DNA of 64,000 nucleotides from Tetracladium setigerum (GCA_031472005.1 PZJY01000005.1:3335985-3399984); one strand, 5' to 3'. Counted from the first letter of the stretch, positions 11,352 through 23,823 are shown. Notes: generated by a model from the sequence alone, not told the origin. Program-made: numbers and translations.

Positions 11352-12996
11352 ATGCAGATTCCTCACAGAATTACGAAGGTAATTCCAACAACTACCAAGT
11401 CAAAGACCAGCACTGACAATGCTTCATAGCTATCGAAGCCATCCCTACTCCGCTCTACATGTTATGTGAATGGAGAATGGGTTTCGGCGGCCTCTGGCAA
11501 ATCCTTCAAAATTGCTGGTGGGTGGTGTATAACATTTCAATGATAGCAACCGAGTCCTAACATAAAAACAGATCCCGCTACCTCTGAGGATATTGCAACC
11601 AACCCAGAATTTGATACAAAAGATACCGAAGCTGCAATTGCCGCTGCATCAATCGCTTTCAAGTCATATCGCAAAACAACCCCGCGCCAACGTGCACAAT
11701 GGCTACGAAAATGGTACTCTCTGATGATGGAAAACATCGATGATCTAGCTGCCATCATCACCGCAGAAAATGGAAAACCAACAGCTGATGCGAAGACGGA
11801 AGTTGCATACGCAGCTGGATTTTTGGAATGGTTCGCTGAAGAGGCGCCTCGCATTTATGGGGACACTATTTCACCCAGCAATCCCAACCACAGACTCATG
11901 ACATTTAAAGAGCCTGTTGGCGTTTGTGCTCTAATCGCGCCGTGGAATTTTCCTGCTGCTATGATAACTCGAAAGGCCGGGCCTGCGCTTGCAGCTGGAT
12001 GTACAGTGGTTGTGAAAGCACCAGCAGAAGCACCACTTACCGCTCTAGCATTGGCAGAACTTGCTCATCAGGCAGGCATTCCCGAAGGAGTTGTCAACGT
12101 GATCACAGCATTGGAAAATACCGTCGAGGTAGGAAAAGTACTCACGACAAGTCCGGCGGTCAAGAAAGTTTCCTTTACGGGCTCGACGGCCGTTGGACGT
12201 TTATTGATGAATCAGTCATCTTCAACCCTTAAAAAGCTCTCCTTTGAGCTTGGAGGTAATGCTCCATTCATAGTGTTTGAGGACGCAGATCTCGAGATTG
12301 CTCTCCAGGGCTTGATCGCATGCAAGTTCAGGATCTCAGGCCAGACATGCGTATGTGCGAACCGTATCTTTGTACACAGCGCAATCTATGACAAATTTGT
12401 GTCTATGGTTGTGGAGACTGTCAAATCATTCAAGATTGGGAACGGTTTTGAGGAAGGCGTTACCCATGGCCCTCTGATCCACGAACGGGCCGTTCGCAAA
12501 GTTGATGATCATGTCCAGGATGCCTTGAAAAAGGGAGCGAAGTGTGTGTTAGGTGGAAAGGTTTTGAATAATCTTGGTTCAAACTTTTACGATACCACGA
12601 TCTTGACTGATGTCAATCGCGACATGCAGCTTTTTGGAGAGGAGACCTTTGGGCCTGTGGCTGCATTCTTCAAGTTTGAGACTGAAGATGAGGTTGTTGA
12701 GTTGGCCAATGCATCTGATGTCGGGCTGGCGGGTTACTTCTTCTCCAAAGATGCAAGCAGATGTTGGAGGGTTGCCGAGGCACTGGAAGTTGGTATGGTC
12801 GGTGTTAACACTGGTAAGTCTGCGGGGCATATTTTGGGTCTTGATCAAATCGGCTAATATTTGAATAGGTGCTTTGAGTGATCCTGCTGCGCCATTTGGT
12901 GGCATCAAGCAATCCGGGTTCGGGAGAGAAGGCAGCAAATATGGCATTGATGAATTTTTGACTACCAAGATGGTCATGACAGGTGTGGGGCGATAA
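11352..12996 (+). CDS. Succinate-semialdehyde dehydrogenase, NAD(P)+ (494 aa)
   Basis: An aldehyde dehydrogenase that oxidises succinate semialdehyde from the GABA-T reaction to succinate. Exons are 11352-11378, 11430-11517, 11572-12813 and 12869-12996 (495 codons with stop). Family motifs: APWNFPAAMITRK for cofactor binding, FTGSTAVGR, the general base in FELGGNAPF near residue 265 and the nucleophilic cysteine in SGQTCVCANR near 299. The C-terminal PFGGIKQSGFGREGSKYG is typical of the SSADH group. An N-terminal basic stretch (MQIPHRITK...LLRSTC) may be a mitochondrial presequence; this is uncertain. It diverges from GABA-T, so substrate handover and co-regulation are likely. Nothing is broken. 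Confidence 0.93.
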
Positions 12997-13896
12997 GTGG
13001 TTCAAATTGTTCTTAAATAATTGCAAATTAATTGCCAATTCAATGTATCGGGAGAAAAATAAAAGTAACAAGATAGTTTCCAAGTGAGTTAATGGCCAGC
13101 TACTTAGGTTTAACTGGCGAATCCCGACGCAACAGTAAATACAGCGAGGAGAAACACTCTACTGAAAGCAACGAGTTCGAAGATCTAGTCACCAATGGAA
13201 CGGGAGAATCATAATAATGAAGGCAGACGAGTGTATGAGTCCACTGAGAATTAAAATCATGACGCGGACACGATAGACGAAACCATGAACAAAGAGCCAA
13301 TCCTATCGAGAGATTTCTGTTGCAGCACGAATGTCACAAACCGCTGACTTATTGACCTTCAGAATGAAAAAATCGCGCCAATAATAGTAATGGCACGAAA
13401 TCCTTGGCCACTTACTCCTAGGCATGCGGTTAGAATCTCCTCTCACCAAAAGATCTTTCTGGTATCAGATCTGTTGAAAAATCGCGACTATTGTTGCGTC
13501 CACATCTGAGCTACATCACTCGGAAAGGGCAAAGTATCGGAAAATTCAAGAGCCAAGACTAGAGAATACAGAATATATCTTAAAATGGTTCAGGTTAACG
13601 AATTAGCCATTGGGAGTTCTAGATAGGTGGTGACCTACACATTTGTTGATGTGCTCCAACCATGTGCACCAAGGTGGATTCGCAATTTCGTTGCATGAAT
13701 TCTGACATCCACCGGCAATTGTTGATGCTTCTTGGCTCCATAATCTAATAAAATTTCTGATAGAGCAATACTAGGTATTCTATTTGAGCCACGATTTCGT
13801 CTTTGATTCATGTATACGTTAAGGATATCAAGTCAAATCTCGTTGGTCAATGAATAAAAGTTTGATCTTCATTTCAACCACCCCACCACTCTAAAT
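12997..13896. other. Intergenic, convergent gene ends
   Basis: About 900 bases between the 3' ends of SSADH and the tartrate dehydrogenase-like gene. Short reading frames occur but none has a recognisable motif or neighbouring splice signals. I see no repeat or RNA gene. Confidence 0.5.
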
Positions 13897-15017
13897 CTAT
13901 GAGCTCAAAACTTGACACATAGCGTGCGAAACTTGAACGGTATTCAACGACCCTCCCATATCTGCGGTTAATTTATTCTCGTCACAAACAGTAGCAATCG
14001 CGCTCATCACACTCTCTGCAGCCTCCTTCTCGCCTAGCCAGTCCAACATGTCAGCAGCCGCCCAAATCGCACCAATTGGGTTGGCAATTCCCATTCCAGT
14101 AATATCAAATGCACTGCCATGCACAGGCTCAAACATAGAAGGATAAGATCTGGCAGGATCCAAGTTTGCCGATGAAGCAATTCCAATTGAGCCTGCCAAA
14201 GCTGCGGCCAGATCAGACAAAATGTCGATGTGGAGGTTCGTGCCGACCACGGTATCAATCGTCGAAGGCTTTTGGACCATGCGGATTGTCATTGCATCCA
14301 CAAGCTCCTTATCCCACTTCACATCAGGATACTCCAGAGCAACTTCTGCAGCAATTTCGTCCCACATCACCAAACCATGTCTTAACGCGTTTGACTTCGA
14401 GACCACAGTCAATTGCTTACGTGGCCGTTTCCTTGCGGCCTCAAATGCAAAACGCATAATTCTGCGGACGCCATGGCGCGTGTATATCGATGTTTCTGTT
14501 GCCACCTCCCAGTCTTGCTGGCTGTGGGAGCGGCCCCCATGGCCTGAGTATTCACCTTCGCTGTTCTCGCGCACCAGGAGCCAGTCCAGTTGAGATGGGG
14601 AAACATCAGAGAGACGTGGCTTGGTAAAGCATCGAATTGGGCGTACGTTAGCGTAGAGTTGCATTGGACCACGCATTTTGAGAAGGAGTCCCCAGAGGGA
14701 GAGGTGGTCAGGGACATCTGAATCGGATGTAATTAGTATTAAGGATTGCTTCACACGAGATGGAACATCCTCTTACCTGGCGCACCTACGGCTCCAAATA
14801 GGATAGCATCGAAGCCTTTCAGGGTAGTGAGGAAGTCAGAAGGGAGATATGCGCCGGTTTCTTTGTAGAATGCTGTGCCCCATGGGAGGTTTGTGACTTG
14901 GAGTTCAAACGCTTTTGCTTTTGCGACTGTTCTCAAGACCTCCAAGGCTGCCGAAACAACTTCGATACCAATACCATCGCCAGGGATTGCTGCAATGCGA
15001 TATGTTTTGGGAGACAT
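13897..15017 (-). CDS. Tartrate/D-malate dehydrogenase-like (isopropylmalate dehydrogenase family, 353 aa)
   Basis: A beta-decarboxylating dehydrogenase of the isocitrate/isopropylmalate family, closest by motif to tartrate dehydrogenase/D-malate dehydrogenase. Exons are 15017-14777 and 14717-13897. The ATG at 15017 gives MSPKTYRIAAIPGDGIG, the conserved N-terminus; the frame stays open upstream only through non-ATG codons. VRENSEGEYSGHGGR is the substrate-site signature of the tartrate/D-malate subgroup. The catalytic KSNALRHG and metal-binding DILSDLAAALAGSIG and FEPVHGSAFDI blocks are present. No targeting signal is obvious. It is divergent from an ACS-type MFS carrier whose relatives include tartrate and allantoate permeases, so uptake plus oxidation of a dicarboxylic acid is a reasonable inference. 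The promoter carries a CCGGCCCGG palindrome. Confidence 0.88.
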
Positions 15018-15880
15018 GGTAAGTTTTTGGCAATGTAAACAAAGGGCAAGCGAGAAAGACAATATCCACGTGACTGAACACTTTTTGACTTTTCTCTTAA
15101 ATCAATTGGACTCCAAGCATTGACACGAGTTCGTTCTAATACAGCTTTGATAAATTCCCATCTGAACATTGATCCGGTCTATCGGAATTGTAATTTGAAT
15201 TCCGAATCTGAAAAGCGTAACTCATTCTCTCTGGCTCCGAATATTTCCAATTGTTGTTGGCAATACTGCGCGAGAGGGAAGTTGCCGGTTCTGAACGCCA
15301 AGTGACAGAACTGAGGAGCAGTGAACTTGCACCGGCCCGGTGCAACTCCCGGTCAAGTGATTGGACTACTCGAGTCAGTCATCGCCACTAGCCCGGGATT
15401 AGCAGTCCACACGAATTGCCAGTCATTCATTTTTGACCATAACGATAACGGAGGAGAGAATGCTCGCCCACAGGTTCCCAGAATTCAAAATTTGCGGGGA
15501 AATTAGATTGCTTGCTTGTGTCTTATCCAAACCAGCCCCAGATTATGCTTCATCTTCCTCTATCTTCAAAATGACCCACTTGACTGACGTTTGCTATCTC
15601 AATGTGAGCAACATTTGTTCTTGTATACAGGCAATCGACCGGAAATCCCATCCCTGCACCTGATAAGGTTGAAGTGTTTGGACGCTTAGGGAGGTTGATA
15701 CACCACTATTGGCATGCGATTCGATATGATTACTTTAGGCTAACATTTTTTATGATAGGGGAATGGGGTATATAGCACTGGATCATCTTCTCCGAATTTC
15801 TTTTTGTTTGTTCGCAACTCAGTTCCAGTTTCAAGTCAATTCAAAGGCACCCGAGAAACTTCTGACAACTTTTCTTCAAA
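15018..15880. promoter_or_regulatory. Divergent promoter, tartrate DH-like / MFS carrier, with 19-base palindrome
   Basis: No gene is supportable in these 863 bases. Position 15327-15345 is a perfect palindrome with a single central base: TTGCACCGG, C, CCGGTGCAA. Its core CCGGCCCGG (15332-15340) matches the CCGGTCCGG elements at 4185-4193 and 11112-11120 apart from the centre. It lies about 315 bases upstream of the dehydrogenase start and 540 upstream of the carrier start. Confidence 0.6.
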
Positions 15881-17575
15881 ATGACGGACATTGAGCAAGT
15901 CAAGGAGTCGAAGTCCAGCAGCACTACCATCAAGGAAGAGAGTCCAATGCAACAATGTCAATCCTTCCCCGAGAAAGTCGAAGTCTCGCAAGAAGAGCTT
16001 GAGCTTGCGATGGCTCTTCAGAATTATGTTCCTGACACCGAGGCCGAGAAGAAGCTTGTGCGCAAGGTGGACTTCATCATGATACCCACAGTTTGGTGGA
16101 TGTACATTTTAGCAGTTTTGGACCGCTCCAATATCGTGAGTATACCCCAGATCACGTTTGTCAGACCATGCGGGGTTAACACCATCAGGGAAACGCCAGA
16201 ATAGCGGGTATGGCAACCGAGCTAGATCTGGATGATGATAGTGAGTTAATACATTTTAGTGTAAAGGTATCACTAACAAATAGACAGGATATGCTCTGGC
16301 CTTGTCTATTTTCTTCATTGGTTATCTATGCTGCGAAGTGCCTTCCAACCTCCTGCTTACCCGCGCTCGTCCTTCTTGGTACCTGTCCGGAATTATGGTC
16401 GTCTGGGGCGCTCTATGCGCATGCATGGCAACTCTCAAGTCATATAGTGGATTGCTGGCTCTTCGGTTCTTCCTTGGATGTGTCGAGGCTGGATTTTTCC
16501 CTGGTGTTTTGTTCATCATGTCCTGTTGGTATAAAAAGAATGAGATTGGTAAGTTGATTTCAAAGAAGTTCAATGATTAATATGAAGGTCTAACTAATCG
16601 CCACCTCTAGGAAAACGGTTCTCTATTTTCTACACAGCTAGTGTCTTCGCTGGTTCTCTTGGAGGCATCATGGCAGGCGCTATCACGGGTCATTTAGATG
16701 GCGCACATGGTATTGCCGGATGGCGCTGGCTCTTTATCATCGAAGGTGTCATCACGATTGCTTTCGCAATCTGTGTATTTTTCATCCTCCTCGACTTTCC
16801 CGAAAACACGTCCCGTCTATCACACGAAGAACGTCTCCTTGCGGTCACTCGAATCCTCCACGACAAACAAACGACGAGTGCCCGTCATGGCATCAAGCTC
16901 ACCCATTGGCAAGCATTGAAGGCCTCCCTGGCTGATCCTCGCACATACATCATGACTCTTTTGGCTATTCTCAATCTTGGATCAACTACAATCGTTTACT
17001 TCATCCCTACCATCGTGCGAGCTGTCGGGTATACAGCAACAACGGCCCAATGGATGACTGTACCAATCTACATGACTGCAGCTGTCATGCTAATTATTTT
17101 ATCATACACTGCCGATCGTTTCAATGATAGACGCTGGCACATCACTGCTATGATGTCCGTCGGTCTCCTCTGCAGCATCGTCTGTATCGCCAGTTCGAGC
17201 GCCACAGCACGCTACGTCATGTTATGCTTCTTCATTGGCAGTTTATACACCGCTCTGCCGTTGATTTTGACCTGGACCACGCAGATTGTAGCTCTTCCCG
17301 CCGAGAAACGAGCCTGCACCATGGCTTTTGCAAACAGTGTCGGTAACTTGGCATCGGTCTATGGAAGTCGTCTTTGGCCATCTAAGACTGGGCCCCGCTA
17401 TGTTATGGGATTCTCTGTTGTGTCGGCGTTCTTGGGTCTAGGTGCCATTCTCGCTGCACTTATTCCTGTGATTGTGAGGTATTTGCCTGCTGAGGGTCGC
17501 ACCAAGGCCGAGAAGGAGATTTTGAAGAGGGAAGAGGTCCTTGTAAATACTCAGGAGGAGTTTAGAAATGCATAG
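15881..17575 (+). CDS. MFS transporter, anion:cation symporter (Dal5/allantoate permease-like) family (510 aa)
   Basis: A plasma-membrane carrier of the ACS family, which imports organic anions such as allantoate, nicotinate, pantothenate or tartrate. Exons are 15881-16135, 16189-16240, 16288-16548 and 16611-17575. The hydrophilic N-terminus of about 65 residues is followed by VDFIMIPTVWWMYILAVLDRSNIGNARIAGM, the first helix with the DRSNIGNAR signature of the family. Further helices alternate to about residue 485, with GWRWLFIIEG after helix 5, and the tail is charged. The translated first, third and fourth exons together give the usual 12-helix layout. Divergent from the tartrate dehydrogenase-like gene and sharing its palindrome-bearing promoter, it may import that enzyme's substrate; this is inferred. 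Confidence 0.9.
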
Positions 17576-17671
17576 AGAGAGATGGAAGAAGCAGTTTTGC
17601 TGGTGTCTGTTTGATATTCTTGGGGTGATGAGTTTTCACCGAAGTAGAGAGTATAGAAGAATAAATATAAT

Positions 17672-20347
17672 CTACAATCCTGACCACCAACTCGTCTCCG
17701 CAACCTCGAAGCTGGCTGTCAGTGGCGTTACAGCACTGCAATTTCCTACCAGAACGTCAAAAATTCCCGCCTCCTCAATCCACTGATCTCTCTCTTCGTC
17801 CCAGAAACTCGTGGCATACTTTCTTTCAATTTGGACTTCCACCACGGAGGAAGTTCCATTCTGCACGAAGACTTTTGAGAATCCTTTGAGCTCCTTTTTC
17901 GCTCTGTTTATCGATGGCGATCGCTGGGATACGTAAACTTGCACAACCTCAGCGCCATCGACTCCACCAGTGTTCTCAACGACGACGCTGACTGTAATCA
18001 TCTCTGCGGTAGTAATCCGAAGGTTAGAAAGTGCAAAAGATGTGTAAGACAAGCCCCAGCCGAAAGAGAACAGAGTTTGTCGTTTCGTCAATTCGTAGAA
18101 GCGATAGCCGATGTAGATATCCTCTCCATAAAGCACTCTTCCTCGCTCAGATCTGTAGTTGAGAAATGTTGGATTGTCCTCAACATGAACAGGAAATGAC
18201 AGCGGTAGCTTCCCAGAAGGATTTTTATCCCCAAAAGAACATCCGCAATAGCATTTCCTGTTTCATTTCCACCATACCATGCCTGAAGGATTCCAGCAAC
18301 AGAAGGTGCCCACGGCATACTGACAGGTGTTCCAGATTGAAGAACTACGACAGTATGTGGATTGACCGCCGCAACAGCTGAAATGAGCTTGTCCGAAAAA
18401 CCGGGAAGATCCATATGTGACCTGTCATGACCCTCCTGTTCAAAGTCCGAGTTTAATCCCATGCAAAGAACAACTTGGCTCACTGATTTAGCCAGCTCGA
18501 CTGCCTTGACAATCTCCTCTTCTGGAGAGATCACTCTGGCGCCGCCAATCCTCACTCCTCCACCTCCAAATGAAACAACACCATCTTGGCCGACAAGTTT
18601 CGATGTGACTCCACTTGCAAACATCACTTTGATCTTGTATGTCTGCCCAGCTGTCACCGTCTTGATCCCAGTTTCTTCCACGGTTCCGACATTGAAGAAA
18701 CTGCCACCAGCTCGCTGTTTCGTTTCATTATCGATGAGCATGTTGCCGTCAATGTAGAGCTTAGCCGTGCCAAACACAGTCAGACCGAATTCAAAGTCGC
18801 AGTCTTCGTCAGGCGTGAACAAGGCTTCAATTTCAGCCCACCATAGATCATCGGTGAGCTTGGGGTGGTAGTAATCTGCTAGATACATGTTTGAATCTGT
18901 AAGATGCAGGACATCAACAGGCTGGCGTGTCTCTTCGGAGGGCGGCGATGCAAAGGCTTTGAACGTGAGTCCCATCTTGCCGTCAAGTGACCGAAGGGAA
19001 GTCCCTAGAGCGGGGAGCATTTTATGGGCATGACACCCGACAGAGTATCTCACGTTGCCTCCTTTGTTTGAGATGCCTTCGAACGGAGTGACTGCGTAGT
19101 ATGGTTTGAGAGTCGCAGAACCGCCTCCACAGTATGTTGCAATTTTGGCATTTGGACCGATCACGGCGACCTTAGTAAATTATTTAGATTTGACGACCCA
19201 AGCAGATTGTTGACTTACAGTTTTATCTTTATTGAAAGGTAAGACTTGGCCCTCGTTCTTCAACAAGACAATGGATTCCCCTGAAATTTCTCGGAGAAGC
19301 TCACTCGTCTCTGGGATATCCCTCGATAATTCTGGGGCGTTCTCTGGAACGCCAATCTTGCTGACCTGACTGACGAGTTTCAAAACTTCTCTCACGCGAT
19401 CGTCCAATGTCTTTTGGGTGACCTTTTTGGATATGATGGCGTGCTTGAGAAGACCACCTCTCCACCTTGATGGTCCAGGCATTTCCAAATCCAGCCCAGA
19501 GGCGATGGCCTCCGTCGTGGAGTAAGTTCCATACCAATCGCTCATTACGAGACCTTCCCAGTTCCATTCCTCTCGGAGGATTCTCTGGATAAACTTTGGG
19601 TCCTCGTTGACGTGAACCCCATTAACCTTGTTGTATGCGGTCATGAATGAGCCTGGTTTCGAGTCTCGGACCGCAATTCTAGAACAGTCAGGACTACGTC
19701 CACACATGAAAGACGGCGACCTACTGGAAAGGAAGTAAATAGATCTCGCGCAATGCTCTTTCAGTCAGAATCGAATTCACTGCCATTCTCTCGTGCTCCT
19801 GATCATTGCAAACAAAATGTTTGATTGAGGCGACCACACCGGTGTCTTGAATTCCATTTACAATGGAGGCCGCACAGATTCCAGACAAAACTGGATCTTC
19901 GGAAAAAGACTCAAAGCCTCTTCCTCCCAGTGGGCCGCGCTGCATATTTACAGTTGGCCCCAGCAAAACATGTGCACCTTTAGCTTTTGTTTCCTGGCCC
20001 ATCAGCTCGCCGGCTCTTCTAAGCAGATTGATATCCCAAGTAGCAGCAAGTGCAGTTCCGTTTGGAAGACATGCCGCTGGTTGTCCATTGAAAAATCTCG
20101 TTCCTCTGACCCCGTTGGGACCATCTGACATTCGAATTGAAGGCACACCTAATCGAGGGACACTCTTGGTGTGCCAGAAATCGATGCCTTCGTGTGTCAG
20201 CAGTCGTGCCTTGGTATTATTCGGAGGGAAGTACTTACCTGACAAAAGATCATTCTTTTCATCACCACTCAACTTCTTGAGGATATCTTCCACGTCGAAA
20301 GGTCCAATTGCAGAAGGTGGGGTTGGAGGAGAGCTCGGTTTGGCCAT
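17672..20347 (-). CDS. GH3 beta-glucosidase with PA14 domain, one apparent frameshift
   Basis: A retaining glycoside hydrolase family 3 enzyme releasing glucose from beta-glucosides. Exons are 20347-20239, 20187-19725, 19678-19219 and 19170-17672. The first intron (51 bases) has no stop, so retention would not break the frame, but removing it restores the usual LLSG-IDFWHT join. Motifs: IRMSDGPNGVRG, LLGPTVNMQRGPLGGRGFESF, KHFVCNDQEHER, and VMSDWYG with the nucleophilic aspartate near residue 238. A PA14 insert follows (about 400-520), then EGHDRSHMDLPG with the acid/base glutamate, and a fibronectin III-like C-terminus. No signal peptide, so probably intracellular. At 18233-18236 the frame must slip one base (ADVL, then GDKNPSGKLPLSFP); exon 4 is 1499 bases, one short of a multiple of three. 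This is a real deletion or a homopolymer error. Confidence 0.87.
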
Positions 20348-20872
20348 CGCGAATGGAGTGTCGCGTAGTAGCGTGAAATAAAGAATCAATTAGACGCTGT
20401 TTTCAAGTATATAAGTATCTGGAGATAGTGAAGAGCAGAATGAGAAACTTGAGCAGGAAAGAGAAAAAGCGCAAAGAGAAATATTGTCGAGTAGAAGGAA
20501 TGGAGTTCGACGACGATCAACGGATACCTCTCTCGCAGCTTCTCCATCATGTCGCGACTCAACAGAGCCGTCATTCCGCGACTTGTGGGTTGTGTAATGA
20601 ATGCCAATTTATTCCATCACTTGCGGGTGAGAGAATACCGAATAGAAAGGCTGGAGGGGTGATGTTTGGTCCTAGTACAGGTCATGATAGTGCCCTGACA
20701 ACCAGCCCGCCACTTCCCCTCAAGAGCTTGACTCGCATGCACTAATTTCGCGGGGAGATTTTCGTTTATCTTCCGGCATTCCGCTGAGTTCCTCCATCCA
20801 ACAGTCTTTCTCCTTCCCTCTCTCCGCGCAACATGAACATGGCATTGTGTGGAGTGATCCAGCAATTTTCAG
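20348..20872. promoter_or_regulatory. Divergent promoter, GH3 beta-glucosidase / Zn2Cys6 regulator
   Basis: 525 bases between two divergent start codons. No CCGGNCCGG element was seen. Overlapping reading frames on both strands lack recognisable motifs. The arrangement would suit the regulator controlling the glucosidase, which is speculative. Confidence 0.45.
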
Positions 20873-22879
20873 ATGGCGAATAGAGAAATGTCTGATCCGG
20901 ATCCGCCTGCGCCTCATCGGAAACGACAGCGAACAGTTCCAGCCGACAAAAGTAGACCCGCGTACCCACGAAAACGCGCTGTTCAGGCTTGCTGTACCTG
21001 TCGCAGGAGGAGGACGAAATGCGACAACGAGCAACCATCGTGTGGCTCATGTCTCGACTTGGGGTGGAATGTGTGTATGATGAGCAAGAGAAGTCGACGT
21101 GAGTAAGTTGGTGCATTGGGGGAAGGAAGCCAGCTGAAAATAACAATGTAGATTCGACTCGGCGAGCTTGGCCATTCTACGTCGTCTGGATACACTAGAA
21201 GAATTAATGCGGTCGAATAATTCTCAGTATATTTCATACCAACCCTCACCATCACAGTTACTTAATCCTACATCACCTGTAACAGCAGAAACAGTATTGA
21301 AAGACCTAGGGTCACCATCCTTGGAGAGGGACAGTTCAACTCCACGGTACTACCCCAATATCGAGACGCTATTTTCCTGGCCGGTCTTCCAGAATCAAAA
21401 TTTGGACAACCGGCTCGATCTTAAAACGCTTCTTCGAGCCGATGATTTCACGGCTGGGACTGCTTCCATCCCCTCGGATTTTGAACAAGATGATGCTGGA
21501 AGGCTTCTCGATGTCTTTTTCGAGAAAGTTCACATCTACAATCCAGTATTGGAAGTCTCCAAAGTCCGACAATACCTAAAAGATGCGCAGTTGAATGGCT
21601 TGGGATGGAAAGCCCAGTCATGCCTTCTTGTACTTTATCACAGCCCCTGTGTATTATCCTCAGGTAGCTAACTTGGCTTCTAGCTTCTTGTGTGTGCGTT
21701 AGGATCCATTTCTGCCCCTCACCAAGACGGCCATTCGATGTCATCCTCAACATTTTGTAAGCTCGTACAATCTCGATTTCGAGAATAATGCTGATTATTT
21801 CAGGTCAGTCTAAAGAATACAAAGAAGGGAAAGCTTTCTTCTTTGCTGCTCAGAAGAGAATGGGAATACTGCTTTGCAATAGCGGGGTCATCGAAGCGCA
21901 ATGCTTCTTTCTCGCTGGTGTATACTTGATGGCTATGTTTCGACCGATCGAAGCTTGGAGGATGTTTGTGCAAGCACTGGCTTGCTGTCGTGGATTCGAC
22001 ACTCAGGGATGCAGTGAAGTTGAACATAGATTGAAGGAAAGCATCTACTGGACATGCTTCAAATCCGAGCTGTAAGCACCACCTTCTTCGCCGTGTATCT
22101 TGCTGACAATCTACAGCGAACTTCGTCTTGAGCTCAACCTGGTTAACCACAGCGTGTGGGATTTGACATATCCCCCCTATTTCCCATCGCCTCCACAGGA
22201 TCTCAAAACCCAAGCTGAAGCAGCGTGGTATTTTTACCTCGCTGAAATTGCTTTGAGACGCCTTGGGAACAGGATTCTAAATTACGTCTGTCAGTACGAG
22301 TCATCGCATATATCCACAGCAAATGTGATTGACGCTGTGTTGAACTTTGAACAACAAGCGACTGGGTGGTAGGTTAGGCGAAGATTGTTTCAAACTTGAC
22401 TGACAGAATATAGGTTGCATTCACTTCCTTCGGACCTGAAGCTTGAAGTATCCAATGTTGAGTCCAGGACTGAGTTGCATGAATCTTTACGTTTTATCCT
22501 CGATGGACATCTAATTGACTGCTACGAGTTGATGTACTGGCCATTCATTGTTGACTGTATCCATGGAAGACTACGAAACAATCCAGAGTCGGAAACATAT
22601 ACGAGGAAGGGGTTTTCAATATGTGTTCAACGGATCGACAAGAATGAAACAGGTTTTCATCAACGGCATCATGGTACCTGGCTCATGCTTCGTTCCTGTA
22701 CGCGCAGTGCGTTTGTTTTGATTGCTGGGGCGAGATGGGGAATGAGCTATTTACTACCTGAGAATTGGCAAACAGCAGTTGAAAAGACTTTGCAATTACT
22801 ACAATACTGGCAGGAGGAGTCGGGGGATGTTCGGGATCGCCTTGAAATTCTTGAGAGCCTATTTCGAGCCTTGAAATGA
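20873..22879 (+). CDS. Zn2Cys6 fungal-specific transcription factor (588 aa)
   Basis: A nuclear zinc-cluster regulator. Six exons: 20873-21102, 21152-21629, 21684-21756, 21804-22071, 22117-22368 and 22414-22879, adding to 589 codons. The zinc cluster is in exon 1 (about residues 40-69): ACCTCRRRRTKC, then PSCGSC and GWNVC, giving C-x2-C-x6-C-x6-C-x2-C-x7-C, preceded by an RKR-type basic stretch. FDSASLAILRRLDTLEELM follows, consistent with a short coiled coil. The middle region includes VCALGSISAPH, KEGKAFFFAAQKRMG and ESIYWTCFKSELELRLEL, characteristic blocks of the fungal_trans domain. Length is short but normal for this subgroup. The alternative in-frame ATG at 20888 would remove five residues. 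It diverges from the beta-glucosidase gene; targets are unknown. Confidence 0.87.
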
Positions 22880-23823
22880 GTGTAGCCAGTTCCCATATTT
22901 TGGGATTCTTTACATTAATTTTTTCTAAGAGACAATGAACAAAGAGGCAAGTACCAGAAGGTAGACTGCACAATTTAGTTTTCTCTGTGCATCACAAACA
23001 AAGAAACAACGAGTGCTTATTAGGCTGCGTGTGCCTTCTCCACCCCTTCCCTCATCTTTCTAATTCCGATATTTTACTAGTATTTGACTACAGCTTCAAA
23101 GTACCTTGTCCATTTCTTTTCCATAGTTTGATCCTGAGCCAAATAAATGTGATCTCGAGGTTGATCTTACTCTCACGAAACCTAGCCTGTAAGACGATCA
23201 TCTTCTAGAACTACAATGACAAACAAGAATCAAACGAAGTAATACTGCTTTAATTAGTTTCAACGCAAGCTTGACAAATTTTTCACTTAAAAGCTAAACA
23301 GATTGGCTTTGTTGTTCCCCAAGAGAGGTCTCTGAGAAATCTCTCTCTCGGCGACCTCCTAGCCTGAACGTCACATGTCAACAGACACAGAGTGTTGTTA
23401 CTACTATATCGAAAAAAAAAACCATCTAAATAGGTAGTCATTTATAGTGCAGGTTGAGAAGAATAAGAACAATAGTTATCTAACCTTCATATTTACTCTA
23501 GCAAAGTCAGACGCAGCAAGGTATTAGAGTCATTAGTGCAGTGAGTTCCAGTCCCTATTGGGTGGATACCATGACTTTGGCTAGCAGAACTGCCCCTTAC
23601 CAGCATGGAACATTACTAAATGGGCGCAATAGTCCTTCCCGACTTCCTTCAATTGGAAGCTCTGATTAAGATTGCGGCGCATTACTGTCGGTCATCCTGC
23701 AGGCGCTTCACCAAGAGTGAGTTATCTACTGCCTTTGTCATTTAGTGTCCTTGCCTTGATACCACTTCCCGATTTCTCTGAGCTAGTTTTCCAAGCACCT
23801 TCCTTCTTTCGCTCGAGTTCCTT
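22880..23823. other. Intergenic, no gene recognised
   Basis: No convincing coding region in about 940 bases. A run of nine A residues lies near 23412-23420. A forward open stretch from 23672 runs into the start of the dehydratase pseudogene at about 23824, but its upstream part has no recognisable motif. Confidence 0.45.

Noticed and set aside
15018..15062. N-terminal extension of the tartrate dehydrogenase-like protein
   Set aside because: It depends on a TTG start; the ATG at 15017 already gives the conserved family N-terminus.
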